A DNA stretch of 27,135 bases, taken from assembly GCA_035653295.1 (NCBI GenBank), contig DASRCB010000386.1:1-27135 (forward strand), given 5' to 3'. The notes under the pieces are model-generated. The model ran no database searches. It was not told the DNA's origin and worked only from the letters and a program-made list of their open reading frames with translations. Of the stretch, positions 1 through 7,819 are shown piece by piece. The DNA is from DASRCB01 sp035653295 (lineage in GTDB: Bacteria > Acidobacteriota > Terriglobia > Bryobacterales > Bryobacteraceae). A program made the translations under genes and the position numbers. Position 1 is the first letter of the stretch. Each line of letters starts with the position of its first letter.

Positions 1-728
1 GCGGCGCTGCCGCTGTTCGGATTGCGCACCTCGAGCACGGTGTCCTGGTTCTGGCTCTTGTAGACGTCCAGATCGTACGAGGGCGCCGTGGAGCCCAGTC
101 CGATCTTCGTGCCCGACTGAAACAACACCGAATTGCCGATGTCGGCGTTGTCGGTCCACATCGGGATATAGCCGGCGGTTCCGGCGCCCCCGATTGTCGA
201 TGCCGTGCCGATCGCTTCGCGCGCGTGGGTGGCCGCCGAGGCCAGGCTTTCACGGCCGGACGCGTTCGCCGCCTCCCGGGTGAGGAATGCGGAGACCGGC
301 CTGCCGCCCAGCGTATCCGCATCGGCGGCTTTCAGAGCATAGGGAACGGCAGCCAGAAGCACGCGGCTTTGTTCCACTGCGCCGGCGGTCTGCGGCTGCA
401 CGCCGAGCCACAGCGCCTGGCCGGAGGTGAAGAGATCGAGCGGTATGCCGTTGGCCGTAGCCGCGCCCAGATGAACCGTGTAGCGTCCGTGCTCGTCGGC
501 CTCGACGCTCTGCGTCTCCTGCCACAACGGCGTGCGGCTCGTTGGATCGCCGTAGATGGAGAAGGTGAGCGCCTGTGCACCGCTGACCGGGTGGTTCGCA
601 GGGTCCTTTACAGCACCGCTGAAAACGATCAGGCGCAGCGCCGGCTGTCCATGTGCTGCCAGCGCGCTAACGAGACAGAACGTGCAGCACGCCCAACGGC
701 GTCGAGCCTTAGCGTCGGGGCCAGTCAT
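1..728 (-). CDS. Secreted acidobacterial hypothetical protein, 3' end cut by window edge
   Basis: The reverse strand stays open from an ATG at 728 to the window edge, giving 242 visible codons with no stop. The first ~28 residues (basic RRRW, hydrophobic stretch, then AHGQPA) look like a signal peptide. Residues ~35-125 resemble a beta-rich domain (FSGAVKDPANHPVSGAQ, then GRYTVHLGA). Next comes VPYALKAADADTLGG, a segment I associate with large secreted or cell-surface proteins of Acidobacteria. The visible end (GYIPMWTDNADIGNSVLFQ, then KIGLGSTAP) resembles the repeat part of tail-fibre or S74-chaperone-like surface proteins. Function is unknown; extracellular location is inferred. Ribosome-binding signal upstream is weak. 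It diverges from the regulator at 904 across a 175-bp spacer. Confidence 0.7.
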   Translation of the reverse strand, partial: MTGPDAKARRRWACCTFCLVSALAAHGQPALRLIVFSGAVKDPANHPVSGAQALTFSIYGDPTSRTPLWQETQSVEADEHGRYTVHLGAATANGIPLDLFTSGQALWLGVQPQTAGAVEQSRVLLAAVPYALKAADADTLGGRPVSAFLTREAANASGRESLASAATHAREAIGTASTIGGAGTAGYIPMWTDNADIGNSVLFQSGTKIGLGSTAPSYDLDVYKSQNQDTVLEVRNPNSGSA

Positions 729-903
729 TGCGCCAGTTTGCGGATAACAGAGCGCGCTGTCGATGCTCTCGACGTGATCTTTCTGTGATCGAGATGTTAC
801 ACGCTAAGTCGCTGGATATTCGCGCGTTGCCGGCAGTGGCGGCAGGCGGGTAACACACGCCGTCGCATAGAATCCTTACCTGTTAAACTCACAAAACAAG
901 ACG

Positions 904-2763
904 ATGTCCCGCGCGCCGCAGCTCGTCCGATTCGGGGCTTTCGATGCGGACCTCGCTACAGGAGTTCTCCGCAAAAACGGACGAAGGGTCAAACTCCAGA
1001 ACCAGCCGTTCCGTGTGCTGGCCATCCTCATCGAGCGTGGCGGCGAAACCGTCACGCGGGAGGAGTTGCGGCAGGCGCTGTGGTCCACCGATACATTCGT
1101 CGACTTTGAGCAGAGCCTCAACGCCGCTGTCGCGAAACTTCGCCAGGCCCTCGGAGATTCAGCCGATAACCCACGCTTCATCGAAACACAGACCCGGCGC
1201 GGGTACCGGTTTATCGCTGCAGTGTCCTGCGCCGGGGAGAACGGCGAGGCCCGCAACCATCCCACGCCGCCGGCCGCGGCGCCGGCTTTCGTGAGTTCCC
1301 AGGCCGCCGTTGACGCGCCTGGCGCCAGACCTCGCCGCCCATGGCGCTGGATGGTCTTTGTCTTTGTTCTGTTTGCGGTTGGCGCTGTCCTGGGGTTCGG
1401 GTTCCGGCACAGGCTGAACCGCGCAGCGCAGGAAGCCTCGGCCGAATCGGCGGGGGCGACCATCCTCCCGGTGGTCAGTCTTCCCGGTGAGCAAAGCATG
1501 CCGGCGCTCTCGCCCGATGGCAGCCGGGTCGCCTTTGTGTGGGAAGCTCCGGAGCGTGAGAAGAGGGGCATCTACACGGCCGTGGTGGGCACGCAGAGCA
1601 TTCTGCGGATGACCGCTAACGAGCACGATTATTGTCCGTCGTGGTCTCCCGACGGCCGGTACCTGGCATTCCTGCGCGCCGATGAGGCTCACCTGCGAAT
1701 CATGGAAGCGCCGGCTCTCGGCGGTGAGGAGAGAACCATTTACTCCGCGATCGCTCCTTCGGCCGGGCCCGATGACAACAACGCGGGACTCTCATTCTCC
1801 CCCGATGGCGAATCCATTGCTTTCCCGCTTTGGGACAACTCCGCGCAACAGAGCTCGATTGCCGCGCTCTCCTTGAACGACTCGCGTGTGAAGACGCTTA
1901 CGCGGCCGCCGGCCGGTATGCTCGATGGCCGCCCGGCCGTTTCCCCGGATGGCGAGAAGATCGTCTTTATCCGATCATCAGCGCTCGGTTACGCGGACGA
2001 ACTCATGGTGGTTTCCCGGTCTGGCGATGGGCTCAGCGCCCTCACCATCGATCATCAGCGGATCTTCGGTCCGCCCTCGTGGACGCCCGACAGCCGGGAA
2101 GTCGTTTTTTCGTCCAACCGCGGCGGACTGGCCACCTTATGGCGAGTCTCACTTGCGGGTGGAGATCCGCAACGCGTCCCGGGCGCCGGTCCGGTTGCCT
2201 GGTATCCTTCCGTCGCTGTGTCCGGCTCCGAGTTGGTCTACGAGAATGTCGATGAGCAGGAAAACCTGTGGCGTCTCCCGCTTCGCGATCCGCGGCACGC
2301 GAGCGGGACGGCCTCGATCGCCGTCAGCGCCGCGAAGACGTGTAACTGCATCCCACAGTTCTCGCCCGATGGGAGGAAAATCGCCTTCCAAAGCGGGCGA
2401 TCCGGGTACCCTGAAATCTGGATCAGCGATACAGACGGCTCTCACGCAGTTCAGGCGACGGACGTGCGAAATTTGAGCGGCACGCCGCGCTGGTCGCCGG
2501 ACAGCCGCTATATTGCGTTCGATTCTCGTCCCGGGCAGCACAGTGAAATCCATGTCCTTGACACATCCACCGGAGCCATGATCCCGGTCGCTGCGTTTCC
2601 ATCCGCCGATAACGTCATCCCCAGCTGGTCGCGTGACGGGCAGTGGATCTACTTCGCATCCGACGTGACGAAGCATTTCCAGATCTGGAAAATCGCGGTA
2701 AAGAACGGAGCGGCAGCGCCCGGCGGTGCAGGTAACCCGGGGTGGAGGTTATACGGCCTTTGA
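904..2763 (+). CDS. Winged-helix DNA-binding / TolB-like beta-propeller membrane regulator (frameshifted, main part)
   Basis: Residues ~8-106 are an OmpR/PhoB-type winged helix (VRFGAFDADLATG, then TREELRQALW and DTFVDFEQSLNAAVAKLRQAL, ending RRGYRFIAAV). A Pro/Ala linker follows, then one transmembrane helix at ~148-166. From ~185 on are repeated PD40/WD40-like blades with the SPDG/SPDSR signature (LSPDGSRVAF, WSPDGRYLAF, FSPDGESIAF, WTPDSREVVF, WSPDSRYIAF). The family is abundant in Solibacter-type Acidobacteria as CadC/ToxR-like one-component membrane regulators; no receiver domain is present. The frame ends at 2763 in the non-homologous tail GAGNPGWRLYGL, and the expected last blades continue in another frame to 3109 (next entry). 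The start has the usual family spacing before VRFGAFD but no clear ribosome-binding site. Confidence 0.85.
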   Translation: MSRAPQLVRFGAFDADLATGVLRKNGRRVKLQNQPFRVLAILIERGGETVTREELRQALWSTDTFVDFEQSLNAAVAKLRQALGDSADNPRFIETQTRRGYRFIAAVSCAGENGEARNHPTPPAAAPAFVSSQAAVDAPGARPRRPWRWMVFVFVLFAVGAVLGFGFRHRLNRAAQEASAESAGATILPVVSLPGEQSMPALSPDGSRVAFVWEAPEREKRGIYTAVVGTQSILRMTANEHDYCPSWSPDGRYLAFLRADEAHLRIMEAPALGGEERTIYSAIAPSAGPDDNNAGLSFSPDGESIAFPLWDNSAQQSSIAALSLNDSRVKTLTRPPAGMLDGRPAVSPDGEKIVFIRSSALGYADELMVVSRSGDGLSALTIDHQRIFGPPSWTPDSREVVFSSNRGGLATLWRVSLAGGDPQRVPGAGPVAWYPSVAVSGSELVYENVDEQENLWRLPLRDPRHASGTASIAVSAAKTCNCIPQFSPDGRKIAFQSGRSGYPEIWISDTDGSHAVQATDVRNLSGTPRWSPDSRYIAFDSRPGQHSEIHVLDTSTGAMIPVAAFPSADNVIPSWSRDGQWIYFASDVTKHFQIWKIAVKNGAAAPGGAGNPGWRLYGL

Positions 2764-3109
2764 ATCGGCGGCCGGAAAAGAACTGTTTTTCACGCGCATG
2801 AACCAGCCCGGTATGTGGGTGACCAGTCCCAATGGGGGCGTCGAGCGCGCGGTCTGGTCCGGCCCCGGTCCCGATTACTGGAGCAACTGGGCAGTCAGTA
2901 AGAGCGGTCTCTTCTTCCTTGCTCCGAGACCCGGCGCCCCGCCAGAGATCGAGTTCTTCGATTTCCAGACGTCACGGCCGTGGCGCATCGGCGCATTGGC
3001 GAAACCTTCGTTTTTCGGGTTCGCGGTCTCGCCGGATGAACGTTCGCTGCTCTATTCGCAATGGGACCGCAGCGAACGCAATCTGCTTCTGGTGAAGAAT
3101 TTTCGCTGA
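2726..3109 (+). pseudogene. C-terminal beta-propeller part of the 904 regulator, displaced by a frameshift
   Basis: This frame reads VQVTRGGGYTAFESAAGKEL and then WVTSPNGGVER, LAPRPGAPPEIEFFDF and FAVSPDERSLLYSQWDRSE, ending LLLVKNFR. These are the usual last blades of the winged-helix/PD40 family. Dropping one C from the CCC at 2719-2721 joins it seamlessly to the upstream frame (NGAAAPAVQVTRGGG) and gives one protein of about 734 residues ending at 3109. It is very unlikely to be an independent gene: it starts inside a blade and lacks its own ribosome-binding site. Either the gene is a recent pseudogene, or the base is an assembly or sequencing error in a GC-rich run. Confidence 0.8.
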
Positions 3110-3206
3110 GGTCCTGTTCGTAATGGGGGGGCGGGTCCTCGGCTGCGGCGGACTCGGAGTCCTCCCGCGTCCGTTTACGACTCCGTCCAATGCGCGGCGC
3201 CCACGA

Positions 3207-4445
3207 TTACGACAGCACCGGTTCGGCGGCATGCGTCGGCGGCGGCAAAACCACCACGCCGTTTTCCGTGACGGTGTAGCCGCGGGCGCGATCCTCGTCC
3301 AGGTTGTAGCCGATGGTGGTCGCCTCCGGAATGATGGTGTGCGCGGGAACGATGGTATGCCGCAGGCGGCTGTAGCGGCCGATCTCACAATGCGCCATCA
3401 GAATCGAACTCTCGATCTCGCAGTAGCTGTTGACCCGCACCCCCGGCGACAGCACACTGTGCACCACGCGCCCGCCGGACACGATGCAGCCGGACGAAAC
3501 GATGGAGTCCAGCGCCACACCCATGCGCCTTCCTTCCATGGCGAACACGAACTTGGCCGGAGGCTGCTGCACCAGCCGCGTGCGCACCGGCCAACGCTGG
3601 TCGTAGAGGTTGAACTCCGGCGTGACCTCGACCAGATCCATGTTGGCGTCATAGTAGGCGTCCAGGGTGCCCACATCGCGCCAGTAGCGCACCGTCTTCC
3701 GGTTCAGGTCGCGAAAATCGTAGGCCATAACCTTGGCCCGGTTGAGCCAGTTTGGAATTACGTCGCGGCCGAAATCATGGGATGAGTTCGGGTCCGCCGC
3801 ATCTTCGAGCAGCGCCTGCAGCAGCGCCGGCGTGTTAAAGACATAAATACCCATCGAGGCGCTCACCATGTCCGGGTTAAAAGCCGAGCGAGTTGGATTT
3901 CCGTGCTGGGGTTTCTCCTCGAAACCGGTCACCCGGCAGTGACCGTCGAGCTGCACCACTCCGAAACGCCGCGCCTCCTCCGGCGCGATCTGAATGGTGG
4001 CGATGGTAATGTCCGCCTCGTGATGGCGGTGCCAGTCCACCATCTCGTGGTAGTCCATCTTGTAAATGTGATCGCCGGAGAGCACCAGCACCATCTCGGG
4101 GTCCTCGCTGCGAATGCTCTCGATGTTCTGATACACAGCGTCGGCGGTGCCCAGATACCAGTCCTCGTGAATGCGCTTCATCGGTGGAATCACTTCAATG
4201 AACTCGTTCAGCTCACCGGAGAAGATGTTCCACCCTTCACGAATGTGCCGGGTCAGCTCCAGGGCCTTGTACATGGTGAGAATGAATACGCGCCGGATAT
4301 CGGAGTTAATGCAGTTGGAAAGAGTGAAATCGATAATCCGATACGCGCCCCCGAAAGGGACGGCCGGTTTGGCGGTATTCAGAGTGAGCGGCGACAGGCG
4401 TTCGCCAGCGCCGCCCGCAAGGAGAATAGCGAGTACGTTCTGCAT
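3207..4445 (-). CDS. glgC: Glucose-1-phosphate adenylyltransferase (ADP-glucose pyrophosphorylase)
   Basis: A 412-residue protein of normal GlgC length that makes ADP-glucose from glucose-1-phosphate and ATP, the committed step of bacterial glycogen synthesis. Visible motifs are the N-terminal nucleotide loop LLAGGAGERLSPLT with AKPAVPFGG, the segments WYLGTADAVYQN and VLSGDHIYKMDY, the GFEEKP sugar-phosphate site, and the DVGTLDAYYDANMDL segment. A C-terminal left-handed beta-helix follows (ALDSIVSSGCIVSGGRVVHSVLSPGVRVN). The start at MQNVLAILLAGG fits the family. It is transcribed alone, divergent from rpsU and convergent with the regulator at 904. No glgA, glgB or glgP is adjacent, so the rest of the pathway must be elsewhere. 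The trehalose-synthase-like gene at 11053 could connect to the same alpha-glucan pool. Confidence 0.95.
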   Translation of the reverse strand: MQNVLAILLAGGAGERLSPLTLNTAKPAVPFGGAYRIIDFTLSNCINSDIRRVFILTMYKALELTRHIREGWNIFSGELNEFIEVIPPMKRIHEDWYLGTADAVYQNIESIRSEDPEMVLVLSGDHIYKMDYHEMVDWHRHHEADITIATIQIAPEEARRFGVVQLDGHCRVTGFEEKPQHGNPTRSAFNPDMVSASMGIYVFNTPALLQALLEDAADPNSSHDFGRDVIPNWLNRAKVMAYDFRDLNRKTVRYWRDVGTLDAYYDANMDLVEVTPEFNLYDQRWPVRTRLVQQPPAKFVFAMEGRRMGVALDSIVSSGCIVSGGRVVHSVLSPGVRVNSYCEIESSILMAHCEIGRYSRLRHTIVPAHTIIPEATTIGYNLDEDRARGYTVTENGVVVLPPPTHAAEPVLS

Positions 4446-4586
4446 GCAGAGACTTCGGTGGCTTGCGCGTTTCCAGACGCTATAACCAAGTCTAGTATGA
4501 TGAAGAGGAGCTTCAACAGCCCTTCACGTGACGTTACGGTTACCGCGACGAGGGGCTAATTCACGGCGGAGAGGGGTGATCGTTCA

Positions 4587-4784
4587 TTGGCCGAAGTACT
4601 CGTGCAGGAAGGTGAAACGCTCGAAAGCGCACTCCGCCGTTTCAAGCGCAAGGTCCAGCAGGAAGACATCATCAAGGAGATCAAGCGCCACTCCTTTTAC
4701 CTGAAGCCCGGCGAACGCCGCCGGACCAAGGAAGCCCTGGCGCGGAAGCGGAATCGCAAAAAGCGCAATAAGGACGTCGAGTAG
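4587..4784 (+). CDS. rpsU: 30S ribosomal protein S21
   Basis: A 65-residue basic protein, AEVLVQEGETLESALRRFKR then KEIKRHSFYLKPGERRRTKE, with the Arg/Lys-rich tail RKRNRKKRNK, matching S21 end to end. S21 sits on the small subunit near the 3' end of 16S rRNA and helps initiation. The start must be TTG at 4587: it lies a few bases after the strong purine ribosome-binding sequence GGAGAGGGG (4568-4576), gives the normal MAEVLVQEG N-terminus, and no in-frame ATG exists nearby. The rare TTG start may hold down synthesis of a small abundant protein. It is followed by a hairpin at 4790-4830 and then an unrelated PadR operon, so it is probably monocistronic. Confidence 0.95.
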   Translation: MAEVLVQEGETLESALRRFKRKVQQEDIIKEIKRHSFYLKPGERRRTKEALARKRNRKKRNKDVE

Positions 4785-4789
4785 TATCG

Positions 4790-4830
4790 CGAGCCGAAAG
4801 GGCCGGGCGAGAGCCTGTCTTTTCGGCTCG
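4790..4830 (+). terminator. Candidate terminator hairpin after rpsU
   Basis: Perfect 10-bp inverted repeat CGAGCCGAAA (4790-4799) / TTTCGGCTCG (4821-4830) with a 21-nt GC-rich loop that can itself pair (GGC with GCC). It lies 6 nt after the rpsU stop codon. No proper U-tract follows (TCGTGTCTTC), so termination may be weak or factor-assisted. Confidence 0.45.
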
Positions 4831-4864
4831 TCGTGTCTTCGGCCGCTCCCGCGCACTATGGCCA

Positions 4865-4892
4865 TTGCAATTATATCCGCAGTGGATATAAT
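4865..4892 (+). promoter_or_regulatory. PadR-ADOP operon promoter, probably leaderless
   Basis: A -35-like TTGCAA (4865-4870, 4 of 6 matches to TTGACA) and a perfect TATAAT -10 box (4887-4892) are separated by 16 bp. The expected transcription start, 6-7 nt after the -10, falls on or next to the A of the ATG at 4899. No ribosome-binding sequence is present between the -10 and the ATG. This suggests leaderless transcription of the PadR gene. Confidence 0.6.
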
Positions 4893-4894
4893 TG
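4868..4894. promoter_or_regulatory. Perfect 11-bp inverted repeat, likely PadR operator
   Basis: CAATTATATCC (4868-4878), spacer GCAGT, GGATATAATTG (4884-4894). The two arms are exact reverse complements in an otherwise GC-rich region. The repeat spans from the -35 into the -10 box of the promoter just described. PadR proteins bind dyad sites as dimers and often repress their own operon, so autorepression is the natural reading. The binding itself is inferred. Confidence 0.65.
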
Positions 4895-4898
4895 GCGC

Positions 4899-5270
4899 AT
4901 GGCTGTCCGTCAGGCTGATCCGCCCCCGCCCGAGAGCTTCCTTCCTCTGCCGGTCGCGACATTTCACATTCTTATGGCGGTGGCCGATGAGGACCGGCAC
5001 GGCTACGCCATCATTCAGGACGTGGAGGGGCGCACCGGCGGTGATCTGAGGCTCAGCGCCGGCACGCTGTACCGCACCATCCAGCGCCTGCTGGAGCAGG
5101 GCCTGATCACAGAGACGAATGAGCGCCCGGCTCCCGAGCTCGATGACGAGCGCCGCCGGTACTATCGCATCACCGCGCTTGGATCGGCGGTGGCGCGGGC
5201 CGAAGCGACGCGGCTGGCGAAACTGGTCCGGCTCGCGCGCATCAGCGGATTTGCTCCGGAGAAGGCGTGA
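4899..5270 (+). CDS. PadR-family transcriptional regulator
   Basis: A 123-residue PadR winged-helix protein: VATFHILMAVADEDRHGYAI opens the helix-turn-helix domain, then LSAGTLYRTIQRLLEQGLI is the classic recognition-helix segment, and RRRYYRITALGSAVARAEA is the wing and final helix. I place the start at ATG 4899, directly after the promoter/operator, rather than at an upstream in-frame GTG (4833). The longer form would add 22 unconserved residues encoded across the -35, the -10 and the inverted repeat. The stop TGA overlaps the ATG of the ADOP permease (TGATG), so the two are translationally coupled. PadR upstream of ADOP is a recurring acidobacterial arrangement; the signal it senses is not known from sequence. 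Confidence 0.92.
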   Translation: MAVRQADPPPPESFLPLPVATFHILMAVADEDRHGYAIIQDVEGRTGGDLRLSAGTLYRTIQRLLEQGLITETNERPAPELDDERRRYYRITALGSAVARAEATRLAKLVRLARISGFAPEKA

Positions 5271-7819
5271 TGCGGTTCTACCAGGCCCTGCTGCTCCTCT
5301 ACCCGAAATCATTCCGTGCCGAGTACGGCGAGGAAATGTGCGCCGTATACGGACGCCGGGGCGCGTCGCGCGTGTCCGCCGTTTTGGAAGTGCTGCGCAA
5401 TGCGCCGGCCGCGCACGCCGACATCCTTCGCCAGGATCTGCGCCAGGCCCGCCGCTCGCTGGCGCGCACGCCGGGCTTCGCCATCGCCGCGATCCTCGTT
5501 TTGGCGCTCGCTATTGGAGCGAACACGGCAGTGTTTTCCGTGACGGATTACGCGCTCATCCGGCCCCTGCCGTTTCCGCATTCGGACCGGCTGGTCCACA
5601 TGTGGGAGAACCTGCCGGGCTATTCGCGAATGGAGCTTTCCCCGGTGAACTACCGCGATTGGAAGCGGATGACCAACTCATATGAGCGCATGGCCGCCAT
5701 GGTGGACATGTCCGCCAATCTCATCGGCCAGGGCAACCCGGAGCGCATTGACGCCGAGTCGGTTACTGGCGACTTCTTTTCCGTCCTGGGCGTCACGCCA
5801 GTTATCGGCCGGTCCATCGCACCCGCGGATGCGCGCAATGACGCGCCGCTCACGGCCGTCCTCAGCTATAGCCTGTATGAAAACCTCTTCGGCGGGGATC
5901 CCGCCGTTCTCGGACGGAAGATCAGCCTCGACGGCTCACCTTATGTCGTCATCGGAGTCATGCCGCCGGACTTCCGTTACCCCGACCGGGACGCCGAGCT
6001 GTGGCGGCCGCTTCAGCTTCCGCCGGACGCGTTCGAGGATCGCAACGACAACTACCTTCGCGTCGTCGCGCGTCTCCGGCCCGGCATGTCGCTCGAGCAG
6101 GCCCGTGCGGAAATGGACGTTGTTACCGGCCAGCTCCGGCGGCAATACCCGCGCGAGTTGCGCCAGCACGGCGCGAGCATCAATCTCATGCGCGATGAGA
6201 TCTCCAGCCGGACGCGCTTGCTGCTTGTGGCGCTGGACGGCGCCGCGCTTTGCGTCATTCTGATCGCGTGCACCAATCTCGCCGGGTTGCTGCTGGCGCG
6301 CGCGCTGGCACGGCGACGGGAACTCGCTGTCCGGACGGCTCTCGGCGCCGGGCGCGAGCGCATTGTGCGCCAACTTGTCACCGAAAGCCTGGTTCTCGCG
6401 CTGCTCGGTGGAGTGGCCGGTGTGCTGGTCGCAGCCGCGGCCCTGCCGTTGCTGACCCGGCTCATGCCCACGCTTCCCGTCAGCGGGCCACCGTCGATGG
6501 ACCTGCGTGTGCTCGGCTTCGCCGCCGTCCTGACCGCGTTTACGGGCTTCGCCTTCGGCGCCATTCCTGCCGCGCGTGTTTGCCGCCGCGCCGACCTCAG
6601 CGATTTGGGCGACCGTTCACACGCCGTCACACGGCAGACCGCGGGCCTGCGATCCGCGCTCATTCTCGGCGAAGTCACGCTGTCGCTCGTGCTGGTGATC
6701 TCGGCCGGCCTCCTGCTGCGGGCGCTGGCGCGGATTCAATCCGCCGATCCCGGCTTCCGTACCGAAGGAGTGCTCACGCTCGAGACCCCGCTGCCCATGC
6801 CCAAATACAAGACGCTGGCGAAGCGCGACGCATTCTACCGGCAGGTTCTCAGCGACGTGCAGGCGCTGCCTGGAGTCTCCGCCGCGGGCTACATCAGCTT
6901 CATGCCGATGACTATGACCGGCGGCATCTGGCCCGTGGACATTGACGGCAAAACGCTCGATCGTTCGGCGGGACATTCGGCCAGCCTGCGATTCATCACC
7001 CCGGGGTTCTTCAGCGCTCTGCAAATCCCGCTCCACACTGGGCGCAATCTTGCAGAGTCGGATAACACCAACACGCAGGCCGTCGCCGTTGTGAGTGAGT
7101 CGTTCGCGCGGCGCTACTGGCCCGGGCAGAATGCCCTCGGCCATCATTTCAGGTTCGGTCTTCGCGACCGGACGATTGTGGGTGTAGTCGGCGATATTCG
7201 CGTTCGCGGTCTCGAGGGGCCCAGCGAACCGCAGGTCTATCTGCCGTATGTCCAGCAGCGCGATGACGAGCTCATCTTCTACGCGCCGCAGGACCTAGCC
7301 ATCCGCGCGTCGGGGAATGCCGCGGCGCTGCTGCCCGCCATCCGTCGTATCGTGCATCGCGCCGAGCCGGAGGAGCCGATCTCGCACGTGCGCATGCTCG
7401 CCGACATCGTGCAGACGCAAACTGCCGCGCGGACCGTGCAGGTGCGTATCCTCGGCGCCTTCGCCGTGCTCGCGCTTCTGCTGGCCGGCGTCGGCATTCA
7501 TGGCCTGTTGTCGTTCACGGTCTCGAATCGCGCCGGCGAACTGGCCGTCCGCATTGCCCTGGGCGCACAGAGGCGGGACATTCTGCGGCTCGTCCTGGTT
7601 CAAAGCCTCGCGCTTTCCTGTGCCGCAATCGTTCTCGGCGTAGTGCTGGCCTGGGGCGCCGCGCACGCCATGCAGGCCCTCCTGGCAGGTGTTTCTCCGG
7701 CTGACTCTGCCACTTTCCTCATCGCCGTCTCACTTTGCTTCGCCATGGCGCTGGCCGGTAGTCTGATACCCGCCCTTCGGGCCCTGCGCGTTGACCCGCT
7801 TACGGCGCTTCGGGCGTGA
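5270..7819 (+). CDS. ADOP-family (acidobacterial duplicated orphan permease) MacB/FtsX-like permease
   Basis: A 849-residue membrane protein with two MacB-PCD plus FtsX modules. The N-terminal cap (MRFYQALLLLYPKSFRAEYG) is typical of ADOP proteins. The first module begins QDLRQARRSLARTPGF with a transmembrane helix AAILVLALAIGANTAVF, a periplasmic MacB-PCD domain, and an FtsX three-helix unit around 325-440. The second module begins near residue 463 (LRSALILGEVTLSLVLVISA) and ends with another FtsX unit and LRVDPLTALRA. No ATPase gene is nearby, as expected for an 'orphan' permease. Its partner ATPase and substrate are unknown; peptide, lipid or antibiotic export by a MacB-like mechanism is a guess. 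The start is ATG 5270, with GGAGAAGG (5258-5265) as ribosome-binding site; a GTG one codon earlier is also possible. The 3' end overlaps the convergent oxidoreductase gene by 20 bp. Confidence 0.92.
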   Translation: MRFYQALLLLYPKSFRAEYGEEMCAVYGRRGASRVSAVLEVLRNAPAAHADILRQDLRQARRSLARTPGFAIAAILVLALAIGANTAVFSVTDYALIRPLPFPHSDRLVHMWENLPGYSRMELSPVNYRDWKRMTNSYERMAAMVDMSANLIGQGNPERIDAESVTGDFFSVLGVTPVIGRSIAPADARNDAPLTAVLSYSLYENLFGGDPAVLGRKISLDGSPYVVIGVMPPDFRYPDRDAELWRPLQLPPDAFEDRNDNYLRVVARLRPGMSLEQARAEMDVVTGQLRRQYPRELRQHGASINLMRDEISSRTRLLLVALDGAALCVILIACTNLAGLLLARALARRRELAVRTALGAGRERIVRQLVTESLVLALLGGVAGVLVAAAALPLLTRLMPTLPVSGPPSMDLRVLGFAAVLTAFTGFAFGAIPAARVCRRADLSDLGDRSHAVTRQTAGLRSALILGEVTLSLVLVISAGLLLRALARIQSADPGFRTEGVLTLETPLPMPKYKTLAKRDAFYRQVLSDVQALPGVSAAGYISFMPMTMTGGIWPVDIDGKTLDRSAGHSASLRFITPGFFSALQIPLHTGRNLAESDNTNTQAVAVVSESFARRYWPGQNALGHHFRFGLRDRTIVGVVGDIRVRGLEGPSEPQVYLPYVQQRDDELIFYAPQDLAIRASGNAAALLPAIRRIVHRAEPEEPISHVRMLADIVQTQTAARTVQVRILGAFAVLALLLAGVGIHGLLSFTVSNRAGELAVRIALGAQRRDILRLVLVQSLALSCAAIVLGVVLAWGAAHAMQALLAGVSPADSATFLIAVSLCFAMALAGSLIPALRALRVDPLTALRA

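Noticed and set aside
3124..3135. G-run (GGGGGGGCGGG) as a phase-variation tract
   Set aside because: It is intergenic between two 3' ends, so length changes would not switch a reading frame or a promoter.
3150..3162. GGACT-CGG-AGTCC hairpin as terminator between the regulator and glgC
   Set aside because: Only a 5-bp stem without a U-tract on either strand; too weak to annotate.
4833..4898. Upstream GTG start for PadR
   Set aside because: The added 22 residues are encoded by the terminator end, promoter and operator dyad and do not resemble PadR N-termini.
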